Positions 12,585 through 25,100 of a stretch of 64,000 nucleotides of DNA are shown here, piece after piece; within the stretch, counting starts at the first letter, position 1, and every line of letters starts with the position of its first letter. Source of the DNA: Rostratula benghalensis. Its lineage: Eukaryota; Chordata; Aves; Charadriiformes; Rostratulidae. The stretch is from positions 1 through 64,000 of the forward strand of contig VXAI01000097.1 of NCBI GenBank assembly GCA_013399305.1, written 5' to 3'. Under the pieces are notes generated by a model, which saw only the letters and a program-made list of their open reading frames with translations, was not told where the DNA came from and ran no database searches. Both the position numbers and the translations under genes were made by a program.

Positions 12585-14554
12585 AAAATGTACATTGACA
12601 TCTAGGCTACAGGAAAGAGTATCACTCCATTTTTAACGGTGGGGAAAGACTGGGTATCAGGTTGCATTTTTTCTTCCTTGTTTTTTTTAAAGACATTTGC
12701 TGCCAGAGAGACTACAATGTACTTCTTGTACTACCTCATACTGACATGGCAGAGTCTTCACAGATGTAATTGATCTCTACAGAAAACGAAGATCCTCTCA
12801 GTCCAAAAATGTGATTGAGACCCTGAAGTCAGCATCTTGCTGGTCAAGATGCACAAAGCAATGAACCCTTTTAAAGCTGCAGACTGTGGACATCACTGTT
12901 CTGAACTTCTGAGGTTCAGAACAGGTCTTCAGCCTCTTCAATAATAGAAATCTCTTATTGTAAAAAACACCACCTTAGCCCAGTTCTATTATTCCCTAGT
13001 CCAATAATTTTTTGTACCTTGTCAGAGCAGTCCCTCATGGACAAGGTCTCCAAAACAAGGGAATATTGTCAGGTGAAGAAAAGTTGAAAAATGATTCAAA
13101 TACTCATGAGATTAAATATGAAATTTGCATAACTCCATGATGCAAAGCGTATAAAGAAGGTGGAACTAAAGAAAAGAAAAAAAAAAAAAAGATTACATTG
13201 AAGATTACATTAAGCACAACTACCTTTCTTTCAGAATCTGCATATATATGGGAAAGTGCAGGTCTGAAGAACGTCATTCATTACTAGGTCAATGATACAT
13301 CTCTAGCATTCCTGGTATTTGAAATACTTTGAAGTAGGGTATAAAGACAATCTTTATTTTAGATTTTATATTTAATAGCGTAGAAAAGGCATATCACAAT
13401 CTGCCAAAAGCTGGGGTACAAAAATGACAAATGCAGTTTATTTCATTCAGGATAATTCCCAGTGGAAGTGCTCAAGTGTCAATTATTTGAATGTGTTTCC
13501 ACTTGAGTTTTCCTACCCAATGGCAGGATCCTAATTACATGCTCACAAAACTGTATCAGGAACCTGTGGGGAGCAGGGTGCTTATCCATTTGACCAGTGA
13601 TTTTGGGAGCATTTTCCCCTCGTAGCATATTCTTGGAGACACTGCTTACCTGAATGCTTCTTGTAAGATCTAGGAACGGAAGTAAAACTTTACTAATTAC
13701 TAAATTCCATTACATTTGTTTGTACATTTTGTCAGTGAATAGTCTCAGTATCTGCAGTCCCCAAAATTCAAATCCAGCCTAAATGGTGTGATTCATTCAA
13801 ATATGATTTCCTCTAATGCAAAATAAGCAACAACTCTGAAAACAACATTTTGAGGAGCAGTGGAAGAACTGGTAGATGAGAACTGTATTACTAGTACTTT
13901 AGATTCTGCTCAGTCTTAAGGAGTTGAAAAGAACCGAGAATGTGGTATGCCCCATTCATGTCCACTAATGGGTACAGGACACTGGTGTACAGGACTTAAA
14001 ATTCAGGCCCTCTAGGAATTTTTGAGGAAAAAAAAAAGTCAGGAATGATCACTAGAAAAAGCTTTTAAGCTATGTTTTCCATTATAATTCCATCTACCAT
14101 TGGAAACTGCAAATAGCACCCATCACCAATGACTAACTATCCAAATAAAAGTATTGTGAAGTATCACTGTCATCAGGGAACTATTTATTATTAATAAATA
14201 CATGCTCTCAACATTTTTCCTCTATATATCTCCCTAATAACCCCCGTTATTAAACAAATAACCCAAAACACTCTCATGATTACACTTCTGTTCAATTCTT
14301 GTCACCAAAGATTGATGTCTTCTCACTGATAATCCTAAAAATGTCACTGAAACTAGCTTTTCTACAGCAATATAAAATGACATTTTTGTTTAAAATTTCC
14401 TGTCACCATAATTTGTTTTTCAATTACAATTCATTGAGAATGCAGGATATTTTCTGGCTAGGAATTAGTCACATTAAAGACTGGCAAACTATGTGTACTG
14501 ATGGTAGCTGCATAGTCTTTGGGCCATTTATGCTACTATTTGCCATGCGATAAC
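12585..14554. other. AT-rich DNA with one perfect inverted repeat
   Basis: There is no gene I can support. A perfect inverted repeat lies at 12896-12924. A 20-bp minus-strand microexon is conceivable at 13650-13669. Otherwise the stretch is ordinary AT-rich sequence. Confidence 0.5.
12896..12924. repeat. Perfect 11-bp inverted repeat, 7-nt loop
   Basis: CTGTTCTGAAC at 12896-12906 is followed by seven bases and then by its exact reverse complement GTTCAGAACAG at 12914-12924. The arms contain TGTTCT and AGAACA, the two half-sites of a steroid-receptor element, but in the opposite order and spacing to a standard element. Confidence 0.85.
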
Positions 14555-14635
14555 AATCTATAAACATGTAATCTATAAATATGCACCCATCTTAAAATCT
14601 ATAAAAATGTAATTTATAAATAAGTGCCCATCTTA
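14555..14635. repeat. 40-bp tandem duplication
   Basis: Copies at 14555-14594 and 14596-14635 match at 35 of 40 positions; both begin aatctataaa and end catctta. The second copy runs directly into the TCTTA array. Confidence 0.9.
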
Positions 14636-14720
14636 TCTTATCTTATCTTATCTTATCTTATCTTATCTTATCTTATCTTATCTTATCTTATCTTATCTTA
14701 TCTTATCTTATCTTATCTTA
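14631..14720. repeat. (TCTTA)18 microsatellite
   Basis: Ninety bases of uninterrupted TCTTA pentamers. The minus strand reads as overlapping AGATAAG, which fits the WGATAR consensus for GATA-family transcription factors about every 5 bp. The absence of interruptions suggests a young, length-variable locus. Confidence 0.98.
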
Positions 14721-17400
14721 TGATTTGAAAAACAACACATCCATTTACTGTGGTCCTTTGTCTTATGAGAGAATACACATTTGGGTACAGCAGTCATTGC
14801 AATGGAATAAATTAAGAGCACCCAAGCTAAAGCTTCAAAGTATGAAGATCTACAGTAATGCAGAGAAACATTAGTCATTATATGGTGTTTTAAAAACAGT
14901 ATGATGCTATAAAAGCTCATTATAAAAGATCTCTAATAAAGTTTATAGTATAATTTCATGACACAGACATTGGAGGCATCTTCCCTGGAGAGATTTAAAA
15001 GTAGGAAATATATGGTGGGGAGTGCACTAGTAACTTTCATCTTTAATTTCTATGGGGTATGATCTACTTTCAGTTACCCTGGTGTAAATGCCAAAAAAAG
15101 AAACCAGAATTGTAAATTCAGATCTTTCTTTAGTTCTTCAGTACACCTCTTATAATAACAAGGGCACATCAAGTGATGAAAGACTTGATATTCCTAATTT
15201 GGGACACTTTTTTCACTGCTCGCTGCTCTGCAGAATGTAGATCCTTCAAGGATCAGGAAAGCTATTTACCATGCTGTATCCAAAACAGTATAAAGGCCTA
15301 TGATTCAAATACGAAGAGGTCTCTCAATATAGAAACAGTAATAGAAAGACACGTTCAAATTTTGTTTTCCTGCATTGTCTTAAATCTGGTTTCTCTAAAA
15401 GTAATCTAGAAAGTCATGGAATGGGTTATTAAAAATAAATAGTTGTTAAAAGATGTTCCAGAAGAGAGTAAGAGACTGGAAATTTCTTTTAACCTAACAG
15501 AAAAGCCAAGAGGTAAAGGAAGATACACACACAGTTTTGAAGAACTCTGCATTTCACAACTGGAAAAGAATATCTACAATAGATTCTGGGGGGAAAAAAA
15601 AAAAAAAAACCAAAAAAACCCCAAACAAACAAAAAAAACCAACCACCAAACCAAAATGAAACAAGAAAAAAAATAGATTGTGAAAAAAACATACAGAAAC
15701 TTTAAGTCATATGTTTGCAGTTCTGTTCCATTCCGCTGTTTCCATATACACCTCTTCACTCGTATATCTGTCATGTATGTGCATGGGATATCACCGTTGA
15801 CATTTTATATCTTGTCCAGCATGATGCTATCGCTGGTCAAAGAATAAGTGCACCATCACTACTACCTTTTAAATGCTAAGAAAATGTGGTATTTAAAGAA
15901 TCTTTGGCAGCCTGAAAATCTCTGCAGCAGAGATCTAGAGGCACTACAAACAGTGAATCTGATTTTGTCACTGTGGGGTTTGACTTTAAAATGGTGGGCC
16001 AGAAACTCCTTGCACTCTGAGAGGTACTGCATAATCAAGGAAAATGTAGTGATGCCACCTTGCCATTGAGATAGCAGTAGGACCAACAGGCAAAGGGAAA
16101 AAATTTAAAAGTGACAGATAGGACAACTTGTGAACATTTGCTTCTGCCCTTCATGTACCGTTAAGTACCTGCTTTTCAGCACTCTTCTCAAGAGGTTGTG
16201 TGTGTCTGTGCATGCAATTATGGTATAAAACTGATCATATGAAGACCAGATAGAATTAATAACCTTTACTAATTTTACAGTACAAATAGCAATGTAAATA
16301 TCATGCAGCTTCAAAATTTATGTCTGGTGGTGTCCTGCAAGCACATCCATTAATTCAAGGAGTGAGTTTATTAATTTTCCTAATAGCTTGGAAAGCACTG
16401 GCACGTGACTGCTAAGGCTGGAAGATGAATTCAATTCATTTTTCACCACTTTCCGTTCAACACGGCACTATATTTTTGCATCTCTGAAACCTATAAAACT
16501 ATATTTGGAATAATGCACTGAACTTAAATGGTTGAGAACTGTTATTAAAGCCCTTGTAGTGAAAATGAGTCTCAAAACAGTTTTACAATGCCTACTGAAG
16601 CATCACTGAAGATCAAACTCCACAATATTCGGGTCACTCCCATTGGATGTCCAGGGACTGCAGACATGAGGCATCTACTAAATCACACACACTTGGCAGC
16701 AGGTTAATTCAATACGGAATTTCCCATGTGATCACTAATACAATACCACTACCTGCCACTTAAATATTCTCATACACTTAACAGACACCCCTTCAATGAA
16801 TCTTTCAAGCAGTTAAAAACTCTTAACTTACACTGTAGCATTTAGGTGGAAATTCTGAAGAAAATCCAGTGATGGCCAACTAAAATACGCATATAATCAC
16901 AAAAGGAGAGTTGAAAAGGGATGGAAGGATTTCTGCACTGTCACAATGATTTTTGCATCATGTACTTGCATATGTCAGTAAGATGTGCATGCTACCCAAA
17001 AAACCCAAGCCATTCCCTAAATTTAAAGGCATGTCCCTTCCATTTGACCCAGCACACTAGTAATAAATAAATGATGTTGATACTGTGATCCTACTTCAAT
17101 AAGACAGTATTTAATAATTTTGCACCAGAGTAAATTAGTTTAGTTCTACTGAAAAAGCTACTGCCTCTTTCTGAACAGTTGGTTCAAGACTTAATTAACC
17201 AAAAAACAATAAATAAAAACTCCATCACTGAAAAAGGTTGTGACCAAGTAGATAACAAGAGAGTATCTCCTGAATAAGACATAGCATCGATAGGAATATG
17301 CCATAAAATAATAATACCCCACCAACCTGAAATCATACCATGTTGCAGTAAAGTTCCTGATGTGATGATTCAACAGATGTGAGTTAGATAAAATATTCCT
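14721..17400. other. AT-rich DNA without recognisable genes
   Basis: It holds an A-rich tract with CC interruptions at about 15592-15675. Two frames cross that tract (15443-15676 plus, 15489-15692 minus) and are low-complexity artefacts. I see nothing else. Confidence 0.55.
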
Positions 17401-17409
17401 TCTGATTTT

Positions 17410-17995
17410 ACATTATAAAACTAAAGAATGATTTGATCTGCTATCCCAACCACCTGCTTTAAAATTTCATCTCGTTAACAATGTACTGAGACCAATAATT
17501 TGTTCTTGGCAAGAGTCAAATAATTTCCTGAGAGTTATTTAGTTCTAATTTGACAACCTCATGTGATGGAAAAATCACTTGTTTCTCTTGGCAATTTGTC
17601 CCAGCGGTTAATCACCTCCCTACTGAAAGTATTTGCCACATATTTAATTTGAATTTTTGGCTTCAGCTTCTACTAACTTGCTTTGCTAAATTAAAAAGCC
17701 TTTTATTACTAAGTGTTTTAGACACAGTTAGCAAACCACCTCTCAATCACATCTGTGATACGCTAAATGTATTCTGATCCATATGAAACTGTCATTTTCT
17801 CCTACCAAAAGCTCAGTTTTAGTATTCTTTTCTTCTTTTTTCCAGTATTTAAAAGAACAGGCACAATGTATTAGTTCTGCCACTACTTTATACTGAGGTA
17901 AAATGACTCCACAACGATTATTTTGTACTTTGCTTTACTCCTTCAAATAGCTGATCTACTCTGTTGTCACTGTGGATGTTCATGCTGAACAAGTT
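17410..17995 (-). mobile_element. Ancient CR1/L3-like LINE relic
   Basis: Phrases such as ggcaatttgtcccagcggtt, a segment like ttgaatttttggcttcagct and ttaaaaagccttttattac match the reverse complement of an old LINE family that I know from many reptile and bird loci. The pieces keep the expected order, ending near gatgttcatgctgaac. The body carries many substitutions and gaps, consistent with an insertion older than the avian CR1 copies elsewhere in this window. No reading frame survives. Confidence 0.6.
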
Positions 17996-20900
17996 CAAAA
18001 AAAGTAGCCTCATTTAAAGACTTACTACTAATACCCTTTTCTCTCATTTCAAATCTCCCTGCCAAAAATATTTAGTGTCTTACTCAATGATTGATTCTGC
18101 AATTTAAAAGTTATGTATGATCAACAATTGAGTATGAGCAGGCATGAAACGAAACATCTTACAAAAGCTAAAATATGCTATATTCACATTGCCTTTTATC
18201 AACCAAACTCATCATCTTACCATGAGAACCAAATTAATTGATGAAATGTTAACTCATTAGAAAAGTCTGCAACTCTGTTTTAAATACATTCTTTTCCCTT
18301 AACCCTCTGTTAACTGATGCTCACATACTCTTATTTCACCCATATCTGATACCAAATGAATCAATCGTGAAGCTACCTCTCATTTGAAATGTTCAGAAAT
18401 ATTATGAGCCCTTCTGTCTTCTGGCATTCCATAGTGCTAGGAGATCTATCAAACAGGAAAACCATGAGGCTGGAGACACCCTTACCGAAATTACGGAAGA
18501 AACATGGCTGTGAACTATACATTATAAATTTTAAGACATTTTCCTCAGATTTAGTCACCTTCAAGACAAGGAGAATATAAAAACAATCTCATAGACATGC
18601 AGTATTTATGTATTACTAAACAGAAGGGACAGGGAATGATCCATGACCATAAAGTCTATTGGAGCAGAGTTTTCTACCAGTATTAATGGATATGGCTACC
18701 TCTTTCCTGAGAGAACTCACTGGGTCAAATTACCTTGTGTTTGGAGCCAAGTTGCCCCTGTGACCCTAAAACATACTTTGTATTTCCATTGGGGGTGCAA
18801 AGGGACAGTTGGTTCATAACATCCAAATCAAATGTTTTGTTCTAGTGTCACACTGAAAGAAAATTGTGTAACTCCTATGTGTGATCTGAAAAAATCTTTT
18901 TCAGAGGGCAAAGTTTGGCTGGTTATTAATAAACAATGTTGTGGATAGAAATACCTGAAACTGGCAGAATTGTGTTTTCCCAGCCTGTTTGGAGTGATCT
19001 ATGAAGTAAATGAGGCTATTCCCTCCTCGATCTCCTACCCCCTATGCCCAATTGGTATTAAAAATATCTCCTTCAAAAGTGCGTAAAAAGAGCTGGACAA
19101 GAGATTATGCACAGCTCTGAGACTCCTTGTACAGAGGACATTACATATACACTCCTTAATAACACATGTAAAGACTCACGAAGTTATTCAAGGAAAAACA
19201 GTACTTTAGGACACCTAAGGATCTTTCTCTTCCTTTAGATAAACACCAAATTAAATGATTTATAAAGTGCATGGAACTCCAAACTCTTCAAAAATACTGC
19301 AAATATACAAAATATTTGCTTCAAGCCATCTTATTTAAATGTTCAATTTTGTACTAATCAAAACACCCTATATATATAAACATATTTGGTGCAAGCATAA
19401 TATTCTACACTGAAATCTCATTTGTAGTGAAAAAAAAAGAGAATTTGTGCATGTCTGTGCAAAATAATTACCAAATGAATGCTCTTCTATTGAATTAAAA
19501 TTTAATGTTGTTTAGAATAAGCACAGCCAAGGGGTAAAAAAACCCATATAAATGTGATTACTTTTGTTTATTATTTTTGACTTAAAATACTTTTAAAAGT
19601 ATTTCCAGTGAAAGATTAATTTATTTTCTTCCAAACTCAGGTGGATGAGGAACTTTTCAGACAAACATTAACTAGATGAATGCTTCTGTTTATAATCTAA
19701 AGCGGGATTACGCAGACTATAAGGCAATTTTTATCATTGTATCACAGAAGTGCTTCATGATTATAGTATTTCCTGGATGCAAAATTATATCATAAACCAA
19801 CATAGCCTTCCTGTAAACTATGTAATATTATGTAAAGAAACCACATAAAGCAAGCAAATAAAACATTACTTTAATGTTCGTGATTATATGCCAGACATCA
19901 TTAATCTGGCTCCTTGACCTAGATTTGTTATAATGTATACACAGCAGCTGCGTTCATCTTCATATGAAAAATGATGGAAAAGAAACTATACAGTATGAAA
20001 TCTGGGCCCAGCAGTAATTGCTGAGTGTTTACAGAGCTCATTCAGAGATACTATCTATCAAAAGGATAAAAAAGTTCCCTCTTACAAACATAGCTTTGCC
20101 AGAACTACAAAAAAAAAAAAAAAAAAAAAAAGGATGAAATTAATTTACCATGGAAGGAAAAAAAAGTTTATTTTCCTTGACTAACAGTTTCTCTGAATGA
20201 GTAGGCTAAGATTTCTATTTTATTGATTCTGGTTTGATGATTTACTTATAATAGAAATGATTTAGGAGTTAGCTTTTAAGCATGGAAAAGTGATGATAAA
20301 TGTGCCTGTGGTAGAAGTTTTATATTTTTAATAAACAACCATTAGATATATTCACTGCTGTGCATGGAACCATGCAAAAGTAATTGGACTGATGACATAA
20401 GTACTTAAAATGTACCCACAAACACAGGTTGAGAACAGAATTCTCTATAATCATATAATATCTTAACACTATCCAGTGCTTATGTTTTTGCCTTTACTGT
20501 TTATTTTGGAAAGAGCTGTACTGTGCATTAAAAGACATTCACATCAGAAAGATTCATACCCTATGAATCAACTTGACAGAAAAATGCAAGAGTTTCTCAA
20601 TAAATTTTGCCACAATTAACAAAAGAGTGCATTTTTCTCCTAAGAGCTATTGCTTTATACCTTTAGAGGAAGCAACTTTTCACACATTTCTCTGCATTAC
20701 CTGATAAATTTAATATAAATAAGTACTATCTGTCTCCCCTAATCCATTCCAACAGAATATAAGGATGTCATATTAAATCACCTATTAACAGAACAGGTTT
20801 TGCTGTCTGTAAGTATGCAAATATTTGTTTATATAAAACACATTATCAAAATATGCAAATGTAATGCAAACACAAAAAATACTGACAGACTACTTTCACA

Positions 20901-21970
20901 AATTCTGCAAAAAGCATTTGAAAATTGACAAAAAAATAACAAAAAACCCCAAACCAAAAGCAGCACAGCATTTAAATTTCATTCAATGCAATTTTAATTT
21001 TCTTATTTATGTATTTATTTGGGGATGAAATCACAGACTTGAGAAAATAAATCAGTAACAGTTAAATTGTCAACCGACAATTTGAAAAGTTGCTCTTTTT
21101 CATCCATTCCTTTATTTCTTCCTCTTAAAACGTTGTTACTCTTTCCAGAACAAATGCGTAACTACCCTATTTCTTACAGGAAAAGAAAAAAAAAAAAAAA
21201 ATCCAAGAATAAGAACCCAAAAATTAAGATCAGTCCTGCATCTCAATAGAAAACATATAAGGGACCATTTACAAGAGATGGACAGACAGACAGACACAAA
21301 CACAAAGATCCTCACCCCACACAGTTGCAGAACAGACATTTTCTTAACCAGATTTTCTTCAGTATGAGCAATAAATGCTCATCAGCTTAAGAATTAGGTC
21401 ATTCAGAATCAACTGTTTAAAGAGATTACCATAATATCAGTATAGTAAAAATATTATAATAAAAATGACTAATGGTAAACAAACCATATAAACACTGGGC
21501 AATTGACAGACACAAGACAGAAAGACCATTAATGTCATTATATAAGCTTTTTTTTGGAAATTCCAGTTGTTTTGTGAGGTGGGTGTTTTGTTTGTGTTTT
21601 GGGGGTTTTTTTATTCATTCATATAGATAGAATATAAGTCTATCTGAAGAAAAAGCCAATCTTTCAAACATTGAATCAGGACAGCTACTCATGATCCCAT
21701 GAGTAAGAGATAGCAGAAGAAAAGCTCACTTTCTTCTTCATGGTAGAGATAATCAGGGTCTTTTTTCTCTCCTTTTGTTATTCAGACAAAGAGAGTACAA
21801 ATTAGACTGCTTCTTTAAAACAAACACTAATATTTAGGTTCTCTCTTCAAGGCAATGTCATACATTGTTTTGAAGGGTACCACTATCACAAGAGCTCAAG
21901 GAAATAACATATTTTCAGGAGCTATTTGTCTGGGAGCTATGGGGAAAAAATAGTGTTAGGGTAACACCTA
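17996..21970. other. AT-rich DNA without recognisable genes
   Basis: It contains poly-A runs at 20109-20131 and near 21186-21200 and a T/G-rich stretch around 21540-21612. A minus-strand AATAAA at 21610-21615 may belong to the candidate exon at 21971-22116. Confidence 0.5.
20109..20131. repeat. Poly-A run, 23 bp
   Basis: An uninterrupted A tract with no retroposon body that I can recognise next to it. Confidence 0.8.
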
Positions 21971-22116
21971 CTATACTCTTTCTTTCTCAAATGCTGCAAG
22001 TCCTTTTGATATCCATGACTCAGCTTTCACTGGTGGTTTAGAGGGATTCAACACGGATTGAATAATCCTAGCACAGAAGTTAGTGCTGTCTGTGCTTCCT
22101 GTGAAGAGTCCTTGGG
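21971..22116 (-). CDS. Candidate terminal coding exon, unknown gene
   Basis: On the minus strand a splice-acceptor-like sequence (cacttctttcag) is followed by 48 open codons and two consecutive stops (TAG TAG). The predicted end of the protein contains SKPPVKAESWISKGL and finishes in FEKERV; it is hydrophilic and of mixed composition, not low complexity. The acceptor leaves two bases to complete a codon, so an upstream exon would have to end in phase 1. A minus-strand AATAAA lies about 355 bp past the stop. I do not recognise the family and found no matching upstream exon. An open frame of 75 codons in all (to 22198) can occur by chance, so this is a lead only. Confidence 0.3.
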
Positions 22117-25100
22117 CTGAAAGAAGTGATGGGAACCTGACCATGGTGATGACATAGTAACAGGAAAAACACGCGGTCCTATCACAACGCATTTCCAAAA
22201 GAGAGGAAAGCTGAGTGTGAAGGTTCTCTCAAAATGTTGCTGAATGCTTCAAAATAAGGAAGTCTGTTTGTACTGATTATCAGCAAAAGGAAAAAACAAT
22301 CAAACAGAACAAGAATATTTTGGGTTCTTATAATCGTATGGGGTTTTTTTTGTGAAAATAAACATAAAACCATAAAGGTTAAAGGAAAATCTGGAAAATA
22401 CCCAACAAATGGTACATCTGAATGGAAGCTTCTAAACTGAAGGAATCACAAAAGCAGGAGGAAAACCAACACCTTTTGGTTTGTTTTCATACTGTGTTAA
22501 ATAGAACTATTTACATCAAGCTGCATGAATGCAAATAATTTTCAGGAGATTATTCTATTTATCTATTCTCAAAAATCTAAATTAAAGGAGGAAACATGTC
22601 TTTTCTGAAGACATAGAACACCACTCAAAGAATAAAAAATAAATTACCGATGACAGTTGTCTGCATCAGAAGGAATAAATTTTGCCCATCAAGTACTAAA
22701 ATACAGCAAAATCCAGGAAAAGCCACTCAAAACTCACAGTGCAGAATTGCATTATCTGTTCTGAAATCAGTCTGGTAAAGTTCTCTTGTTCTGTATTTAA
22801 CACAGGAATACTGCAAGCCTGCCTGAAGAAAAGGCCTTGATCGATCTATATAATGAGAATTACAGGGGCAATAACACCAACTGGTTTAGGTGACTACGGC
22901 CATTCCTATGCTCTAGTATATTATGCTGATAACGCTTTATAATGAAAGTGCATAAGGGACATTACGGTGGAAATTGGTGATAATAAACACAACACTATTA
23001 CACTGCTTCTCATTTGTTGCAACAGACTTTTTATGTGCAATTAGGTAATTATGATTCCTAAAGAAAATTGAGATCTTCATTTCTTTGCTGTTGAGAGGTT
23101 TAATTCTTACATAATCCAAAAAGCCAATAATCATAAATTTGTTGCCTCTAGTCCATTATATTCTACAGATATGATGTGATGAAAAGTTCATACAAATTCA
23201 GATTTCAAATTTACATTCTTCTAAGGATAACAACTACTAGATAATGCACTATAAACTTGAGATGTTATTGTTGATATATTTTTAAGTCCTTCACTTCTAA
23301 AAGGTGTATTCATACAATTGGTACGAATAAATGAAACCAGTTTGGCTAGACACCAACAAATATCTCTGAACCATTAGTGTGAGATCACTTACCTTTGATA
23401 TGCTTATAAAAATAATCAAAAGCAACACCATATAAGATGCTTTCCCTGATTCTAATTTATTTTTTTTTAAAAGATGCTTACCAAATAAGCCTTTGTTCAG
23501 ATAGCAGTTATTTCCTAAAAGGATGCATTCTTGCTTGTAACACATTGAAAATTGCTGTTGGAGTCCAACTTTTAATGGAATAAAATCAGATAATTTTTGG
23601 TTGCTCTTCAAATTTTGATTATAAGTGAAACAGGCACAAGAGACCTCCATTACAATGAACTCCTTGCTCTATTTCCTTCATAAATTTTCACTCTTGGAAT
23701 TAATAGCCCTCGCAAACTGGAGAAGCAGAAACTATGAAGCCCTCATGTGATCATATAATTTTGCTTGCTAATATGGCAGCATTTACTAAAGGGTATTAAA
23801 AGAAATAGGAACACTTTTACTGTTCTCCTTGAGGCAGAAAATACTGCAGCAAAGAAGTTCATTGCTAAATATTTTACCACTGTCCAGCTGCCTTACAGTC
23901 AATTATGTTCAGTTAATGTGCATCTTAATGAAGATCTTGACATACAGTTATAATCACAAACCGTCCACTCCAATGTTCGCTTTCAGTTCATGATTGGTAC
24001 TTTGTTGGCATAATATAACAAACACTTTCTAATTATGTTCCAGTTCATTAAAATTAAAACAGAGTTCAATAAACACAACTTGCAACATGTTATTTATTTT
24101 AGCAAAGAGATAACCCTATTCTAGAGAAAAAGATACAAGTAGTAATAAAATAATGAAAAATGCACAGACTAAAACTATTAATATTGTGCTTGGTCAGTAT
24201 TGAGGTTCACTTTCAGTTGGTTATTAAAGTCATTATGCAAATATTCCCCATGGCAAATCAACACACTCCAGCAACGTTGTATTTTAGAAGGAGAAGATAC
24301 ATATAAAAAAGAAAACCCCCAAAAACAAAAGTACTTCAGCAGATTTGTCTTTGATACAAAAGCTACGGAGGTTGCTATGCATGAAAAATAGACAATCACA
24401 GATCTATGTTGATGAATCTATTTGGGAAATAAGAATACTGGGAAATGACAGGGATATTTAGCACAACATGCTCTGTTGTTTCTTGTGCAGATTTCCAATC
24501 AGGATATTTATGAAACCATGAGTACATACATGTTGCCAGTTGTGGGTAGAGTATTAACTACTATGAACACATCTGTATCTCAGTCACCAGGGATGAAGAG
24601 GATGGCAACCCTTGCCACAGTGCAGGGAGCCCTTCTCAGGTAGTATCATTGACCACCACAGCTCCAATACAGATTGTGCACCACGCAAAAATCTTGACTT
24701 TTATGCCCCTTTTTAGTCGCAGATCATTCCATTAGCTCCACACTGGCAGAGAACAAAAGAATGTATTTTTCAAGGCATTAGGAATAATAAGTATGCTTTG
24801 CAGACAGAAATGGTCCTCGGCTTCACTCCTTTGTGAAGGTACAAGGGGGATTTCAGCAGATTGTTACTTCACATTGTTAATGATAGGAGAAAAACACAAA
24901 CAAACAAACAAACAAACAAAAAGAAAACCCAAACAACAAAGAGCTCGTAATCAGGAAATGACTGTGGTAGGAGGAAATTATATTTCAAAATATCCTTCCA
25001 AAGGGAGACATGTCTACTTATGGCACTAGGAATAAAAACATTGTTGCTCCAGAGAAGAATATGTGAATTTTACATGAGTATTTTTACAGCTGAAAACTGC

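Noticed and set aside
15443..15692. Overlapping plus and minus frames rich in Lys or Phe
   Set aside because: They are translations of an A-rich low-complexity tract.
23297..23650. 117-codon minus frame with a donor-like site at 23392
   Set aside because: The peptide is of low coding character, and there is no acceptor with a pyrimidine tract at the other end.
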